DNA from: Megamerina dolium
Taxonomy: Eukaryota; Arthropoda; Insecta; Diptera; Megamerinidae
Reading direction: 5' to 3'
Length of the DNA stretch: 64,000 nt
NCBI GenBank assembly: GCA_963854835.1
Contig: OY978527.1
Coordinates: 16,501,584 to 16,565,583, forward strand
Shown here: positions 11,167 to 23,487 of the stretch, in pieces
Position numbering within the stretch: the first letter of the stretch is position 1
How the letters are laid out: every line of letters starts with the position of its first letter
The notes under the pieces: model-generated
What the model was told of the DNA's origin: nothing
The model's input: only the letters and a program-made list of their open reading frames with translations
Databases searched by the model: none
Program-made: the position numbers and the translations under genes

Positions 11167-11760
11167 TACTTTCTACCCTTTAGCGGAGCTCCCGTACAAA
11201 ATTTAGGTTGTTTGTTCACTCCCACCGCTAACAGAGCACCTCTAAAAGGTTAAAATATATGATTGGCACCCATTAATTTTTACTATGCAGCAGTTTTTCT
11301 GATTTTTTTCTATCATTATCCTTTAGCAGAGCTTCCGTACAAAATTGAGATTTTATAATTAATGATCCCATCACTTTTAAAGTGCGCCATTAATATTTTT
11401 TAATCAACATTTTTTTGAAAACATAATTACTGCCTATTTTTACTTTATTAAATGATCTTGAAAACACATGAAAATCGACAAACATCCACAAATTGCCCAG
11501 GAATCTCCTCTAAACCGATTTTTACTACTCGACATAGCTGATCTCAATTAATTTTGACTACGCAACATTTTTTCGAACCATACTTGCTCCCTGTCTTTAC
11601 TTCTTATGGAGGCTTCTCTATAAAATAAACTTAAAAGCAACGTAAAATCGACAAATATCTTCATAATTGCCCAAGAATCGCGCCCATTGCGCTGAAATGT
11701 ATGACAGACCCCCAATAATTCTTCTACCTCAACATTTCCCCTATATCTTCACGCCATAGA
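11167..11760. repeat. Diverged tandem repeat units
   Basis: Recurring landmarks include TTTAGCGGAGCTCCCGTACA near 11180 and TTTAGCAGAGCTTCCGTACA near 11323. A second pair is AAAATCGACAAACATCCACA near 11470 and AAAATCGACAAATATCTTCA near 11645, and a related copy lies near 10705 before the SINE. Unit length seems to be about 140 to 180 bases with heavy divergence. No coding content is seen. Confidence 0.5.
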
Positions 11761-12680
11761 GGGATCCTCCACAAAAGTATGTTCAATGAAATTGGTTTTA
11801 TTAAAAACTAATTTATCATATCAAATTAACATTTTATGGCTCTCAATGTAAGACTCTTTAAGAATATGTTCCCGCAGAACATATACAGACATATTAAGAT
11901 ACATCAACGCAAAAGTGCGTGAGTTTCAACAAAGTGAGAAAGAACATATAGAAAAAAGAGAGCGGAGAAGATTAGAGTCGCTGTCTGAGTGGGAGAACGT
12001 AGTATCGTTCGCTTACGAAGGAAATATGCATGAAAATTGGATAACTCTGTTATACGACATAAAAGTAGGTATCCACTAGAGAACAGTAAGAAATGATGAC
12101 GTAAAAGATTAAAGCAAAAAGTCTTTCGATGACGTTTTCCATAGCAAAAATCCAAAAATAGTCACATAACAAGAGAAGAAAAGCACACAAAAAAGGAGAG
12201 CAGCCATGCAAAAATAAAACAAACAAAAAACCACACCACTCTGGGAGAAATTGAGAGCGCTACATAGAAACCCACACGAAGAGTGCCATTTATATTTCCG
12301 TTTACCATAAATAAATATGCTCATATATATGAAAGTGTTCCTACACGAGGTCTTGTTAATGTAGATGTCAAGAATAATGGCGGCATTTAAATGACTTCTC
12401 TTTTTTCATTTTGCATATTGCAACGACTAGAAACTAGAAGTTTCCTTTAATTCGCTTATATTGAATGGTGGTTGTATACTCGCAATACGTGGGTGATGGT
12501 TGGAACTGACGTATGTAAGTATGTTATGGAAAATTGTGACCTTTTTGATTAAGAGCCGGCAGTGGCAGTGGCACATTCATGAATGAAATCACCTCCACAG
12601 ACACGTGTATTTGTTTAATGGCTTTCAATGAAACTCATACACGTGGTGCTATTTTTCCAGTACGTAAGTATATTTTAATC
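11761..12680. other. Non-coding region, nothing recognisable
   Basis: This is AT-rich sequence with short frames only; none shows a known domain, splice pattern or repeat match elsewhere in the window. Confidence 0.4.
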
Positions 12681-13039
12681 AATAAAAATAAATATGTGGC
12701 ATTTATTGGCTCCGAAGAGCTCCTTGGCCGAGCTTCTCTTCCATTACTGTTGTGCGTGTTAAATTTTGGACAGTATTAGAAGGTACCTACTTATTTTAGC
12801 CGGTTCCGAACGGCAGAACTCTTGCGACATCACTTTTTCTGAGCTTTGTCGCAGAGTTCTTTTAGAAGCTTTTCCATGGCAAATGGCCGGAAGAATTGCT
12901 AATTGCTTGCCGACAAGTGCCGGGTACCGCTCGAAAGAAAAATATTTTCGATATTAAATTTGTGCTGCTTCAGTCGGGGATTGAACCCACGAACTACAGA
13001 TCAGAAGGCCGACACACTAACCACTGAACTACGGCACCC
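12681..13039 (-). mobile_element. tRNA-derived SINE, full-length copy
   Basis: On the minus strand the copy starts at 13039 with GTGCCGTAGTTCAGTGGTTA (A box region), has the B box in CGTGGGTTCAATCCCC, the common body, and ends in the reverse of ATATGTGGCATTTATTGGC with an A/T-rich tail. Its length is about 359 bp. Open frames on the plus strand here are antisense shadows. Confidence 0.9.
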
Positions 13040-13730
13040 AGTAAGTGTACCTTACTTGCTGATATTTACTGAATTTATTATGCCGGTAGAGTAAAATTCA
13101 TAAATTCTGGAGGCGACGAAGTCATTGAAGGCGTTTTTTTTTTGCATCGTCTTGGTTTTTGAAGCTTTTCTCATGGAGAAAGTTGTCGAGATGCTTGAAA
13201 AAGTGGTAGTTGATGGGAAGGTGGTCAAGAGTTTCATAGCACAACTCATGCAATCTTTGTTGCCCCATCATCGAAATATGTGGGCGAGTATTGTCGTAAA
13301 GCAGAATTAGTTGCTTTCTATTAACTAATGCCGGGCAGATACGTCAAAACTTCTGACGCATTTCATCCACTCGCTGACTTCTCTACTGTGGATTCAGGAA
13401 GCAGTGATAGAAGAGACCTCACCATGGTCCAACCATTGAACGTCAACCTCATATGGGAAAAAAATATAAGTCGAAGTAGAGAAAGAGCCGTGGCACCTGC
13501 CATACAACTCAAAAATTAGTTTTGGTATATCTCTGGAACTATTTAGTTTTTTATTACAAACATTTAAATAATATTTACACATAATGTTTGTTGACACTAC
13601 AACTAGTTAAAAGAAACTAACTAGCAGTTTGATTTTGATACTTAGAGAAATTTTATGAAAAGATTTTCTGAAATCCCTCTTTTAAATTAACCGCCAATGT
13701 GGTCATGTGGTGTTTTCCTTTGGAGTCGTC
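13040..13730. other. Non-coding region
   Basis: No supported gene. A possible degenerate LINE-like piece precedes the jockey fragment, but no motif is firm. Confidence 0.35.
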
Positions 13731-13734
13731 AGGT

Positions 13735-14345
13735 TAGGCTTGTGGTATCGAGAAGTTTGATAGCTTCTTCATTTACGTGCCTCTGGAGCCTCGTAGAGTG
13801 GGCTTCAGCTTGTTCTTTAATTTAATCAGCGACCGTGTTAATGTTGAGGTCACGGTGAATGTCGATGTTGCGAGCATACTAAGGTGCGTTGACAATATTT
13901 CTAAGGACTTGATTTTGGAGTCGTTGAATTATATTGATGGTACTTGGGCTGGCGCAACCCCAAATTTGTGCACCATAAGACCACACTGGTTTTAAAACTT
14001 GTTTATATATAATTATTTTATTGTATATGGGGAAACTTCGGTATTCTTCCAATGACCCAGTCCATTTTCATTACTTTTAGATTGAGTTCACTTCGTTTCA
14101 TTTTTATATGTTCCTTCCATCGTAACTTAGCATCTAGAGCTATACTAAGATATTTTGCAGTGTTTACATGCGGGATTGGGGATCAAGAAGAAGGGGACCA
14201 AGGATGCTTCCATGTGGAACGCCAGCGTTTATTTCTTCTAGGTCAGAATACTCATTTCCTTGTTTCACGCGGAAGTAACGTTCAGTTAAATGTGACTTCA
14301 TGAGGTCACTGTATTGATTAGTTTTAGCACTTCCGATGTAATTAA
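13735..14345 (-). mobile_element. Jockey-clade LINE relic with internal deletion
   Basis: On the minus strand the fragment starts with SHLTERYFRVKQGN and INAGVPHGSILGPLL (reverse transcriptase). After a deletion removing the FADD region it continues with the C-terminal part of ORF2: LKPVWSYGAQIWGCASPST, IQRLQNQVLRNIVNAP and a short end near 13735. Frame breaks make it a relic. Confidence 0.8.
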
Positions 14346-14707
14346 ATCGAATCCAGGCGCTTAAATATAACAATGAAAATTGGCGCAATAATATTTGTCA
14401 ACGAGACCAACCGACAGCCTGTTAATGCGGATTTGAAAAGTGGTTGTGACAGCTGCCATGCAAACGGACTTCTGTCTTCATTATTAAGATGGACAATAAT
14501 TCATGCACGTATCCCAATTGGTACCGTAGGACTAGAATTTTTGGAGTCCTACGGGGCACTTATCAACGCTTAATTTAATACGCTGTACATTGGGCGCCGT
14601 GAAATAGGCTTTCTAGGCAGGTACTCTCGTAAAACCTCATTCTTCTTCTTCTTCTACTCTCTTGATTATATCTTCAATATGGTCTCAAATGATTCATTGA
14701 CTATATC

Positions 14708-15194
14708 AAGGGTGGGCAACCTTTTTATAACATGGAACAAAATAAATTTTACGTTTTTTCCACAGGTCGTAGCACCTTCTTTTGACTCGTAATTTTATAT
14801 TCTACAAATATGAATATGATTTCTTTCTGGTATCGCTTTCGACTACATGCAAAGCATTGGAAAAAAAACAACTATTAATCATAAACAATCAATAAAAGTG
14901 AAAAAAGTACGTGTGTGGTGCATAAACATAATTTGTTTTCCAAATGCATATCGGTTAACTTGGTTCTGTACTTTGATTTCATCGTGGAAAACAGCTGTTC
15001 ACGTCGATACATTCAACCAAATAAGGAATAAATATACTTTGCATTATCAAATAAATTTGGAAATTATTCAGCACATAGATTTTTATAAAATTATTGGACA
15101 GGTGAAGCATTTCTTCTTCTAAGATCTCGCAGTCCGAGTAGAAACTTTTCGCGCACCGTACTTGGCCCTCTGGCCGGATGTTGCTCACCGTTGG
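14708..15194. mobile_element. hAT-like non-autonomous element
   Basis: The left end AAGGGTGGGCAACC and the right end GGATGTTGCTCACCGTTGG resemble the common hAT terminal pattern, with GGCCCTCTGGCCGG just inside. Flanking 8-mers ACTATATC (14700..14707) and ATTATATC (15195..15202) differ at one base, as an old 8-bp target duplication could. No transposase is visible. Confidence 0.5.
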
Positions 15195-15202
15195 ATTATA
15201 TC

Positions 15203-16925
15203 ATTATATAAGTGAAATGTGAGTGAAGTCGGAAAAGTAAGCGTGGAATATCTCATAAAATCTAAATCCCTCCAACTATGAATGATAGAACATTAAATAT
15301 CGGTGCCAGTACGTTTGCTGTGCTACAGAAAAAATATGAATAGGCTTGTAAAAATGGGCATGGCATTTACCTTTTTTGTGTTGTTTTGCTTTTTGTTGAT
15401 ATCTCTGGAATCATTTATAGTGTGATATTGAAATTCGGTACCAAAATCCAGGTTATTTTTGAGAAAAGGGAGCTGTGATACCTTCCATAGGTTTCTTCTT
15501 ATGCTCTTCGATCGAAAGTAAACTATAAATGAGCCAGCAGCAGTATGCTTGTGCATACTTGTTAGTCTGCGGAATATTTGAGTCTTCAAGCCTCCAGAAA
15601 CTCGAATATTAAAAAATATTCCTCCAAGAATGCACACCAAAACTCAAAAACATAAACAACTCAAGTGAGTTTGTCGTCAAACTGTCTGTCAGTTTACTAC
15701 ATTTCTTTTTGCTATCTTTTCGATCTCTCTTCGTACAATGTTTACTATCCATTGCATTGGGGTTTTATTGTTTGCGGTTTTTACTTTGATCTTATCTACA
15801 GTCAAGCAAGCTAAAACCACTATTATGTATGCAATTTCATTGTAGCAGCCTTGTGTAGCAACATAATAATTTGTAATAAATCTTGCAACTTGTCTTTGCT
15901 TTCATCTAACAGAACTATAGAAAAAGTGATAAAAAATATTATGAGCAACAAAAATAGATTGAAAGAGATGTAACATAAAAAAGTTGCTTAGTGCAAATGA
16001 TGTAAAAAAGTACCTAACTATATTTAAACGTTTCATGGCTCCAAAACGAAGGTTCATTAAAATCTAAATACAACAACAATAAATGATGACTTTATGCTTG
16101 TTGTGTTGCCAGCTACATAATACTGAAACAAAAGAGCAAAACAGAAAGCAATTGCTGTCATTATATTGTCACAACATAACAAAATCCCTTTGACTATTGA
16201 CAAATGTCAGCCAATCAGCCAGCAAACCGAACTATTATGAGATCATAAAAATGCTTAAGTCAATGTCTAACGTACTATAATTCATAAATACTAGTTGCAG
16301 CATTATTCTTGCGATCATCATAAATTCATAATTTAAAGCATAAAGCCCTGCCATCTGCATGCTGTCCCCAGGAGCGTTTTAATTTCCAACTAAAATCATA
16401 TGTAAATATAGTATAGTACAGGTTTTGAATGCATCTATTGATCTTTTCAGTGATGAAAATTGTTACATGAGCAATTTATTCTACTCGTTTGACATTTCTC
16501 GTACTAAAAAATGTCACTTTTTCCTTAGATCTTGATTGTACCGGTTAAAAATAATCCACTAAGAGAAAAAAGTTAACAGGTACCATATCGGACGGATATT
16601 TTTTTGTTTGTCATCTTTTATGTGAAGTGATGACATATGTTTCATCCAAGGTGTCAAGCAACGTAAGAATTGTTGCGTCCACAATATTGCGTCATACACG
16701 ATGTTATTTTTTGTCCATTCTAAGCAAACTTCTATCCATCTATGGCGTAACTTTACCGTCTAAATACTACTACTTCAATGAAGTAATTCGATTCATAAAT
16801 TGACATTGGCTCCATATGAAATTGTGGTATGGAGGCAGGTACCATTACTTATTTTTCAATGCATCATTCTAAAATCTTGTGAAATCTTGAGTATCAAAAG
16901 CAAAAATGAAGAATATGAATTTTGA
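15203..16925. other. Non-coding AT-rich region
   Basis: No gene, inverted termini or repeat match to other parts of the window was recognised in this 1.7 kb. Confidence 0.4.
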
Positions 16926-16929
16926 AATG

Positions 16930-17440
16930 AAATTAGTTTTTTTATTCAACATAATCTCCCTCAATGTCGGCACAGCTTTTCCAATGGTCTTCCAATAATT
17001 TTATGCCATCTCTGTAATGATTGTAATGGCTTCTTCATTCGATAAAAATGCTATCCCTGAATTGGAATTGTTTCAAGTTTCAGAAGAAGTAGTAGCCGCT
17101 AACACTTGATAAAAAATTATGTTTTTCTTTTGTAAATCAGACCTTTTTTCAAGAATTTTTTTCGTTCAACTCAGCCAAAGGGTTACAATAATCTTCAGAG
17201 TGAATTATTTTACCTTCTTTCGCGAAGCAATCAATCAACAAAAACCCTTTTCCATCCCAAAAAAATTATGACCTATCCGTTTTTGCCGATCCTTCTGAGT
17301 TCACCTGTTTTGCAGCTGAACAACGAACTTAAATCCACTGTAAACGATTATGTTTCAGTTTAGGATCTGGTGGTAGATCCAAGTCTCATCAATAGTTGTA
17401 AAACGACTTACAAAATCTGCTTTATTCTGCTTATAAGCCA
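16930..17440 (-). mobile_element. Heavily degraded mariner relic
   Basis: In shifting minus-strand frames the order LTTIDETWIYH, FFGMEKGF, KIIVTLW and NEEAITIITEMA can be followed. These correspond to the irritans-like mariner transposase from the first catalytic Asp onward. Stops and indels are numerous and no inverted termini were found. Confidence 0.6.
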
Positions 17441-17441
17441 T

Positions 17442-17705
17442 TTGTTCGCCAACGCTTTTCATGTTGAAAACTGTTAACAATTGTTGAAAGGTTTTTGTTA
17501 GCGAACACACCTAATATTTTGTAAAATAGATCGAGAAAAATTCACAATAGAAAATTTTCAGCAGTGTTGCCGTCGCAAATTGCGCTAATTCTCTTTTATT
17601 TTGAGGATTAACTCTTTGAGTTAATGCGGATTAGCTGCAGTTAATGCCCGAGATAATTCGAATTAACTCGGTAATCCGGAATTAGGCTGCCATCTGTCTA
17701 GGCTA
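17442..17705. mobile_element. MITE family A, truncated copy
   Basis: From TTGTTCGCCAACGCTTTTCA to the terminus CTGCCATCTGTCTAGGCTA this matches the right half of the full element at 24027..24480, with an additional internal stretch of about 70 bases. The left terminus is missing; the copy abuts the mariner relic. Confidence 0.8.
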
Positions 17706-17920
17706 TAAAACCCATTGATGCACTCTTGGAAATGAGTGCAGTAGATTCCTTTAACACTTCCACCATTTTTGTAATAATTTCTATTGCTGATAAACTTTCC
17801 AAAACAAACAAGTCTAGCACTGCCATATATTCGGTTTTTTCCATTGCAAAAAAAAAAAAAATACACTGATACACCAACTTCAAATGGCTTCTAAACAAAG
17901 AATGGATTGACATCAAAATA

Positions 17921-18937
17921 CGAGGGCGATCTCAGAACTACATATAGATGGCGGCAGTAGTTTGAAAAAAATTACTTTGGTGAAAAGTGGCAACCTTATA
18001 AAACATGTGTTTTAAGTTTCAAAGCGCCACGTTGTTTAGTATTTTTTTTTTTTAGAGCTATCGAAACTACCATCATTAACGACCTCAGTGAATTTGTAAA
18101 CATGGAAATAATTAGTCACCGTTATGTAATTCAATACTTTCATTTAAAAGGTCTCAGTCCAAGTATATGAAAGCCGAACTAGATTCTACCCTGGGGGAGT
18201 CTTCGTTTACGACCATAAAATATTGGGTGGCAGTTGTTTAAACGAGGTCGTACGAGCTACCAAGACGAACACCATAGTGGTCAACCAATTGATGTGGCCA
18301 CGCCAGAAACGGTTAAGAAAATCCTCAAAATGGTATTGTATGTTCGCCGGCTGAGCGAGTGCGTGAGCTAGGTGAAATTACAGGCATTTCAAAAAGTACT
18401 ATACATCTTATATTGACGAAAATTTGGAGATGAAAAAGCTGTGTGCAAAATGGGTGCCGCTTTTGCTCAAAATAGAACAAAAATAACGTCCTGAAGATGT
18501 TTCTATAGAGTGTTTGGCGATGTTTCACAGTAATAAAGCCGAGTTTCTTCGTAGATTCGTAACCATGGATGAGACTTCACACCTGAGACAAAGGAGCAGT
18601 CAAAACAGTGGATAAAGAGGGGAGAATCGTGTCCAAAGAAGGCGAATTGCTTCAGTACGTCCCTTTTTCGCCAGATTTAGCTCCTTCGGATTATTTTCTA
18701 TTTGCAAATTTGAAAAAAAAAAATGGCTTGGTGGTAGAAGATTTGCAAACAATGAAGAGCTGTAGTCTGCGGTAGATGGCTATTTTAATGAGCTAGACAG
18801 TTCATACTATACACAGGGTATCGAAGCTATAGAATATCGCTGGGAGAAGTGTATAGAGATAAAAGGAGATTATGTTGAGAAATAAAGAACATTTTGTTGT
18901 GTTTTCTTTATTCTAGGTAGTTCTGGGACCGTTCTCG
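17921..18937 (+). mobile_element. Mariner element with both termini, degraded transposase
   Basis: Termini CGAGGGCGATCTCAGAACTA and the inverse of TAGTTCTGGGACCGTTCTCG pair at most positions and are bounded by TA on both sides (17919..17920, 18938..18939). The relic frame runs from ATG at 18102 to TAA at 18885: YVIQYFHLKGLSPS, TTIKYWVA, RVRELGEITGISKSTIH, FVTMDET (first Asp) and FSPDLAPSDYFLF (third Asp). The central block with the second Asp is deleted, and several frameshifts occur. It looks like an irritans-type mariner. Confidence 0.88.
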
Positions 18938-18939
18938 TA

Positions 18940-19480
18940 CATCAAATTTTGAATGTTCAAATGAAAGATAAAATATTAAAATGGCGTATAAATTCTGATT
19001 CCTCAGCGGTTAATAGGTTTGATTTGATTTTTTATACAATTCTAGCAAGTTTTTTGGACTTGGAACTTTTAGTTGAAAGCAATTTGTTCCTCCTTTCGAT
19101 ATTTAGTGATTGCAATTAGTATACCGTGCTCTTAAAATGATCAAAATCGCATTGCTTTCAAACTAAGTAGTGTGTTCTTTTTCTTTTACTACACACATTT
19201 TTCTAACAGCGTATGCTCATGGCTACCATTAAAACTCTTATATACGTACATATCAGTATAGTACAAGCAAGTGAACAAAATTTTCGCAGAATTTTTTTCA
19301 TATTCTTTCATTATTCAGAATACGTTTTGCTTGTGCGTGCAGATACATACGCATGTACTAAAACCATATATGCCTTTGTACTCTAAAGTATGTATGTATG
19401 TACCTACTTCTTTACGTTGCTTATTTCGTACGAATAGAAAAGAACTTAAAATAGAAAATTATTAATTTAAAAAACTAATA
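18940..19480. other. Non-coding region upstream of the tRNA cluster
   Basis: No gene is supported. A T-rich tract in the minus orientation near 19482..19492 serves the adjacent tRNA gene as a pol III terminator. Confidence 0.4.
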
Positions 19481-19504
19481 AAAAAAAAAAAAGCACGCCA
19501 CATA

Positions 19505-19576
19505 TAGCAGAGCAAGGTTTCGATCCTCGGACCTCTGGGTTATGGGCCCAGCACGCTTCCACTGCGCCACTCTGCT
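19505..19576 (-). tRNA. Initiator tRNA-Met (CAT), copy 1
   Basis: The minus strand reads AGCAGAGTGGCGCAGTGGAA at the 5' end, with an anticodon arm CTGGGCCCATAACCCAG, and closes the acceptor stem with TTGCTCTGCT plus discriminator A. The AT start pair, GGG/CCC anticodon stem and lack of a TTC in the T loop (GATCGAAAC) are marks of the eukaryotic initiator. No intron. Downstream on the minus strand is a run of 12 T, a pol III terminator. Identical to 22194..22265. Confidence 0.97.
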
Positions 19577-20177
19577 GAATTGTTAGACATGTGCTAAATG
19601 CATATAAAAGCTTATAAAGAAATAATTTTCATTTTTTTTTAATTAAAACTAAAAAAAACTTTACTATTTATAATTGTTCCTTATATGTATCAGTACGTAT
19701 TATAACGTTTAGCAATATAAACCGTATAATTATAAGGTTTGCGCGCATTGTTGTATGAACGTACACAGTTTGGCTGTTTGAGCAAAATGAAAGAAATAAT
19801 CCTGAATATAAATTAAGTATATTTAACGTATGATTTAACGTATTACGGAACAAAAGCGTGTTCAAACCGTATAATTTTATCTGGTCATTTACAGGATGAA
19901 ATCATCGCGTAACCTTTAACGAAGTGCATAAAATTTTTTTCATACAAACATATGACAGCTGATTTACGAGTGTCTAATTTCATACGGTTTACGCGGTTTC
20001 CGCGACTTTTTACTATTGCATGAATCCCACCATGTATGTATATGTACTATATACTGAGTAAAAACCGAAGCCATAATTTTATCAAAATTTTAATTGTAAC
20101 TGATGAAGATAATAATGAATAAAATTTTGAAAAAAAATTAAGCCATAAAATTATAGGAAAAATCAAAATAAATTTCA

Positions 20178-20251
20178 TGGCCCATGGGGGGATCGAACCC
20201 ACGACCTTCGCGTTATTAGCACGACGCTCTAACCAACTGAGCTAATGGGCC
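20178..20251 (-). tRNA. tRNA-Ile (AAT), copy 1
   Basis: The minus strand reads GGCCCATTAGCTCAGTTGGT, with anticodon loop CTAATAA giving AAT, a T arm GTGGGTTCGATCCCCC and an acceptor stem GGCCCAT/ATGGGCC. It contains intact A and B boxes and no intron; a T run follows downstream. The sequence is identical to 55690..55763. Confidence 0.97.
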
Positions 20252-20396
20252 AGACAAATGAGTTGTGACAAATTCTATATTTCAATGTGGATATAAAGTA
20301 CAAAATTAATGAAAAGCACATACAATACTACTAATACATGTTTGAGTGCAACCAATACAAAACATTTGTATACAGAATAATACTGCACGATGGCAA

Positions 20397-20490
20397 AAAT
20401 GACGTCGCACTGGTTCAGCTGCGAGAGAAATGGCTAAATAGCGAACAATTTGAAAAGAAATACGTGTAAACAATGCCAAATATAGTTTTC
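20397..20490 (+). mobile_element. MITE family E, partial copy
   Basis: TGACGTCGCACTGGTTCAGC and GCGAGAGAAATGGCTAAAT recur with changes at 29246..29452 and, in the other orientation, at 48703..48850. Only one end of the family is visible here. Confidence 0.55.
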
Positions 20491-20568
20491 AAACGCTAAG
20501 TGCTTTCGTTTACAATAGGCAAAATGAACGAGTAGAATAATACATACATATTTTTGGATCTCTTTTTT

Positions 20569-20886
20569 CGAAAATCCAATTTTTTTGTATTAGAACTAAT
20601 TGACTTTAAATTTGGTTTAGAGTACTTTTCTAATAGACAAATATGATGTACAAGGTTTCATAATGTCAAATGGTCGATTTTTAATTTAAAAAGTTTAATT
20701 TTTGTATAGGAACTACGTTTTCTTGTAAACGGAATGACTTAAACATTTGTTTGGAGTACTATTTTGATGGAAAAATTAGATTCATATTAGATACACATCA
20801 ATACAAATTGGTCGCTCTTTGTTCGAAAATGCGATTTTTGAATGGGAGCTATGTTTTGTATATTTTGTAGGGAGTACTTTTTTGAG
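20569..20886. repeat. Three diverged tandem units of about 120 to 135 bp
   Basis: A pattern of TTCGAAAATNCNATTTTT, a GGAACTA or GGAGCTA phrase, and GGAGTACTTTT repeats three times, with the GTAC landmarks near 20620, 20757 and 20874. The units are strongly diverged. No coding function. Confidence 0.5.
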
Positions 20887-20899
20887 AGGAATTTCTTCA

Positions 20900-22190
20900 T
20901 TATTAAGTTCATTAATTACCGATCAGAGATGCTAATTTCACAATAATATTGAAGTTACATATAATTCTTCTGGAATATATATATACTTACGTGCTATTTT
21001 ACACATCAAATTAATTGATATCATGATTTAAAAGCCCAGCGCGTATGTGTGCGTTCTAAAAATAACGACAACAAAAATATGAACAAATTACACTTCCTAT
21101 AAATACATGCCTACCTACAATATCAAAATCAGAAACAGAATAAATGTAATTAAAATAAAACGCCAAAAATAAATATCAACGTACAACAACAATAACAATA
21201 TGTTTGCCTGCCCGCATGTTTATAAAATTAAAAACACATTCATACAAAATTACTTACATATGTAAATACTTGATTATTGACAAGCGTATTAAGCAATAAA
21301 CAACATAAACCATAACAACAACAACAAAGCAACAAAAAATACAATATCAAAAAATTAAACAATAATATGTATGTATACTTTGGTTCATAAGCAAATATTT
21401 CTTGTTGTTATTATTCTTAAGTATGATTTATTGAAAAATTCATTGTTGTTGACTTCTAGACCTGTGTACAAGAAGCGTGCTAATATTATATTTATATATG
21501 TATGTAAATACTGTACGTTCCTAACTGTTATGTTATCAGTGACGATGCCGTCAATGTTGCCAACTAAACTGCTGAAAAGACAAAGCAGATAAATAATAAT
21601 TTTCAGTTTTTCGAAAGCCCGGTTTTTCTCAATACCTAAACTGTTTCTCTGAAATTTTTATGAACTTCTAGACTTTTTAATCATATACCTCTAGAGTGCA
21701 TCTATTACATTAAATTTACAAAATACATAATTCATCTTCAACCATAGTAAAATTCGGGATAAAGTGAAGAAAATATGAGATTTTTTCAAGATATATGACA
21801 TGTCAAGGAACAGAAACAAATTCCAAAGCATATTTCCGACGTACATAAATACATAGGCGATTTTATATTAGATTTCGAGAATATTCCATTTTTAAATCTT
21901 AAAGTTTTACATTATTTTGCATACATTTGGAGAATTTTATACCAATAAAACGTTATAAAAATATATTTGCGGACACTTTCTTAAATTTACTAACCTATAG
22001 TCCGATAAGAAAAATTTTCTTTGGAAAATGGGCAAAAAAATGACACTCTGGTGAATTTTACGGAAGTTTTTAAATACTATAAAATGTGTGTTATTAGAAA
22101 ATAATAATTAAAAAGACACTGTTATTACAAATCACATCATATTAACAATATTAAAAAATAATAACAATTTAAAAAATCAGACACTTGTCT
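20900..22190. other. Non-coding AT-rich region between tRNA genes
   Basis: This stretch has many A-rich and CAACAA-type simple patches (21040..21370) and no supported gene. Confidence 0.4.
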
Positions 22191-22193
22191 TTA

Positions 22194-22265
22194 TAGCAGA
22201 GCAAGGTTTCGATCCTCGGACCTCTGGGTTATGGGCCCAGCACGCTTCCACTGCGCCACTCTGCT
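22194..22265 (-). tRNA. Initiator tRNA-Met (CAT), copy 2
   Basis: All 72 bases are identical to the gene at 19505..19576. The flanks are unrelated apart from a downstream T run (six T) on the minus strand that can stop pol III. It is a second functional-looking initiator gene 2.6 kb from the first, with a tRNA-Ile between them. Confidence 0.97.
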
Positions 22266-22543
22266 GCTTATACCATTGGTGTCAAAACAATAATATCAGT
22301 TAACGTTTTCTAATGCAATAAAAATAGAAGAAGCACTAACGTTTTTAATAGTGTGTGAGCTGGATTTTCATTGATATGAATGAAACGTTCAAATAGTGTA
22401 TTAAATAGATTTCTATTGCTATGGGTGTCTTCGCACGATACACAAAAAAATGTGAAATTGTTAAAAAATGTATGATAAATTCACTTATTTTGTTATTTTT
22501 ATGCTATTTAAGAAGATTGTTAAAGAAGATGACAAAAATAAAC

Positions 22544-22544
<1 letters not shown>

Positions 22545-22630
<86 letters not shown>

Positions 22631-22634
22631 ATAA

Positions 22635-22690
<56 letters not shown>

Positions 22691-22691
22691 G

Positions 22692-22779
<88 letters not shown>

Positions 22780-22818
22780 CATACATATGTATATATGTAT
22801 ATGTATATATTATATATT
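22545..22818. repeat. Long AT microsatellite
   Basis: About 270 bases of TA repeats with scattered G and C changes near 22615..22700. Open frames across it in every register (Ile-Tyr runs) are artefacts. Confidence 0.97.
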
Positions 22819-22829
22819 GTTAATTTTTT

Positions 22830-23480
22830 ATTCGAACTCATTCAAAACACATTAAATTACTGACATCTTCTTTCATCTTCGTTCAGTTCATCAGCTAATA
22901 TTTTTCAAATTTTATCTTTTTATGTACATATATTGCGTTTTTATATTGAGGATCTTTTAAATTGTATAAAGTTGGATAGTATTTAACTTCATACATATGT
23001 AGTTCTATTAAACGCCCCATTTTCTACGTTTTGCGAAAGAATTTCTATTTCAATATACTTACCGTCTTTATTTCAGACCAACATTACCATATTTGAAAAA
23101 TAAATTTTTAACAATCGTAAAAAATTGACCTTATTTTATGGCTTTGGGAGAAACAAAACCAAAGAATATTACATTTATGTCATCAAAAGAATTACGAGCA
23201 TATTTTTTAATTCACGTTTTTATAAAGAAAATGGTTAAATTTATAATCTACAATATAACACTTTTGTCAATAAAATATACATGTTCGAGCTCTAGCTCTA
23301 AATTACAAATCTGCTTACGATATATCTGCTTGTAACGCACTTCCAACACCGCGGTCATATACCGTCATAGTATTTGACACCGCATATCGTACGTGATTAT
23401 ATCGCACTGTACCGTAATTACTGTTCCTACATTGATCACTGAAACTCTATTGTAGACAGCAACCCTTCCGTGTTTTGTTG
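22830..23480. other. Non-coding region
   Basis: AT-rich; no gene, terminus or repeat match recognised. Confidence 0.4.
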
Positions 23481-23487
23481 ATTAGGG

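Noticed and set aside
12579..13094. Plus-strand open frames such as one with FSELCRRVLLEAF
   Set aside because: They are antisense readings of the SINE; the same words appear at 30178..30519 in another SINE copy.
22421..22863. Several overlapping open frames rich in Ile and Tyr
   Set aside because: They are translations of the TA microsatellite in all registers.
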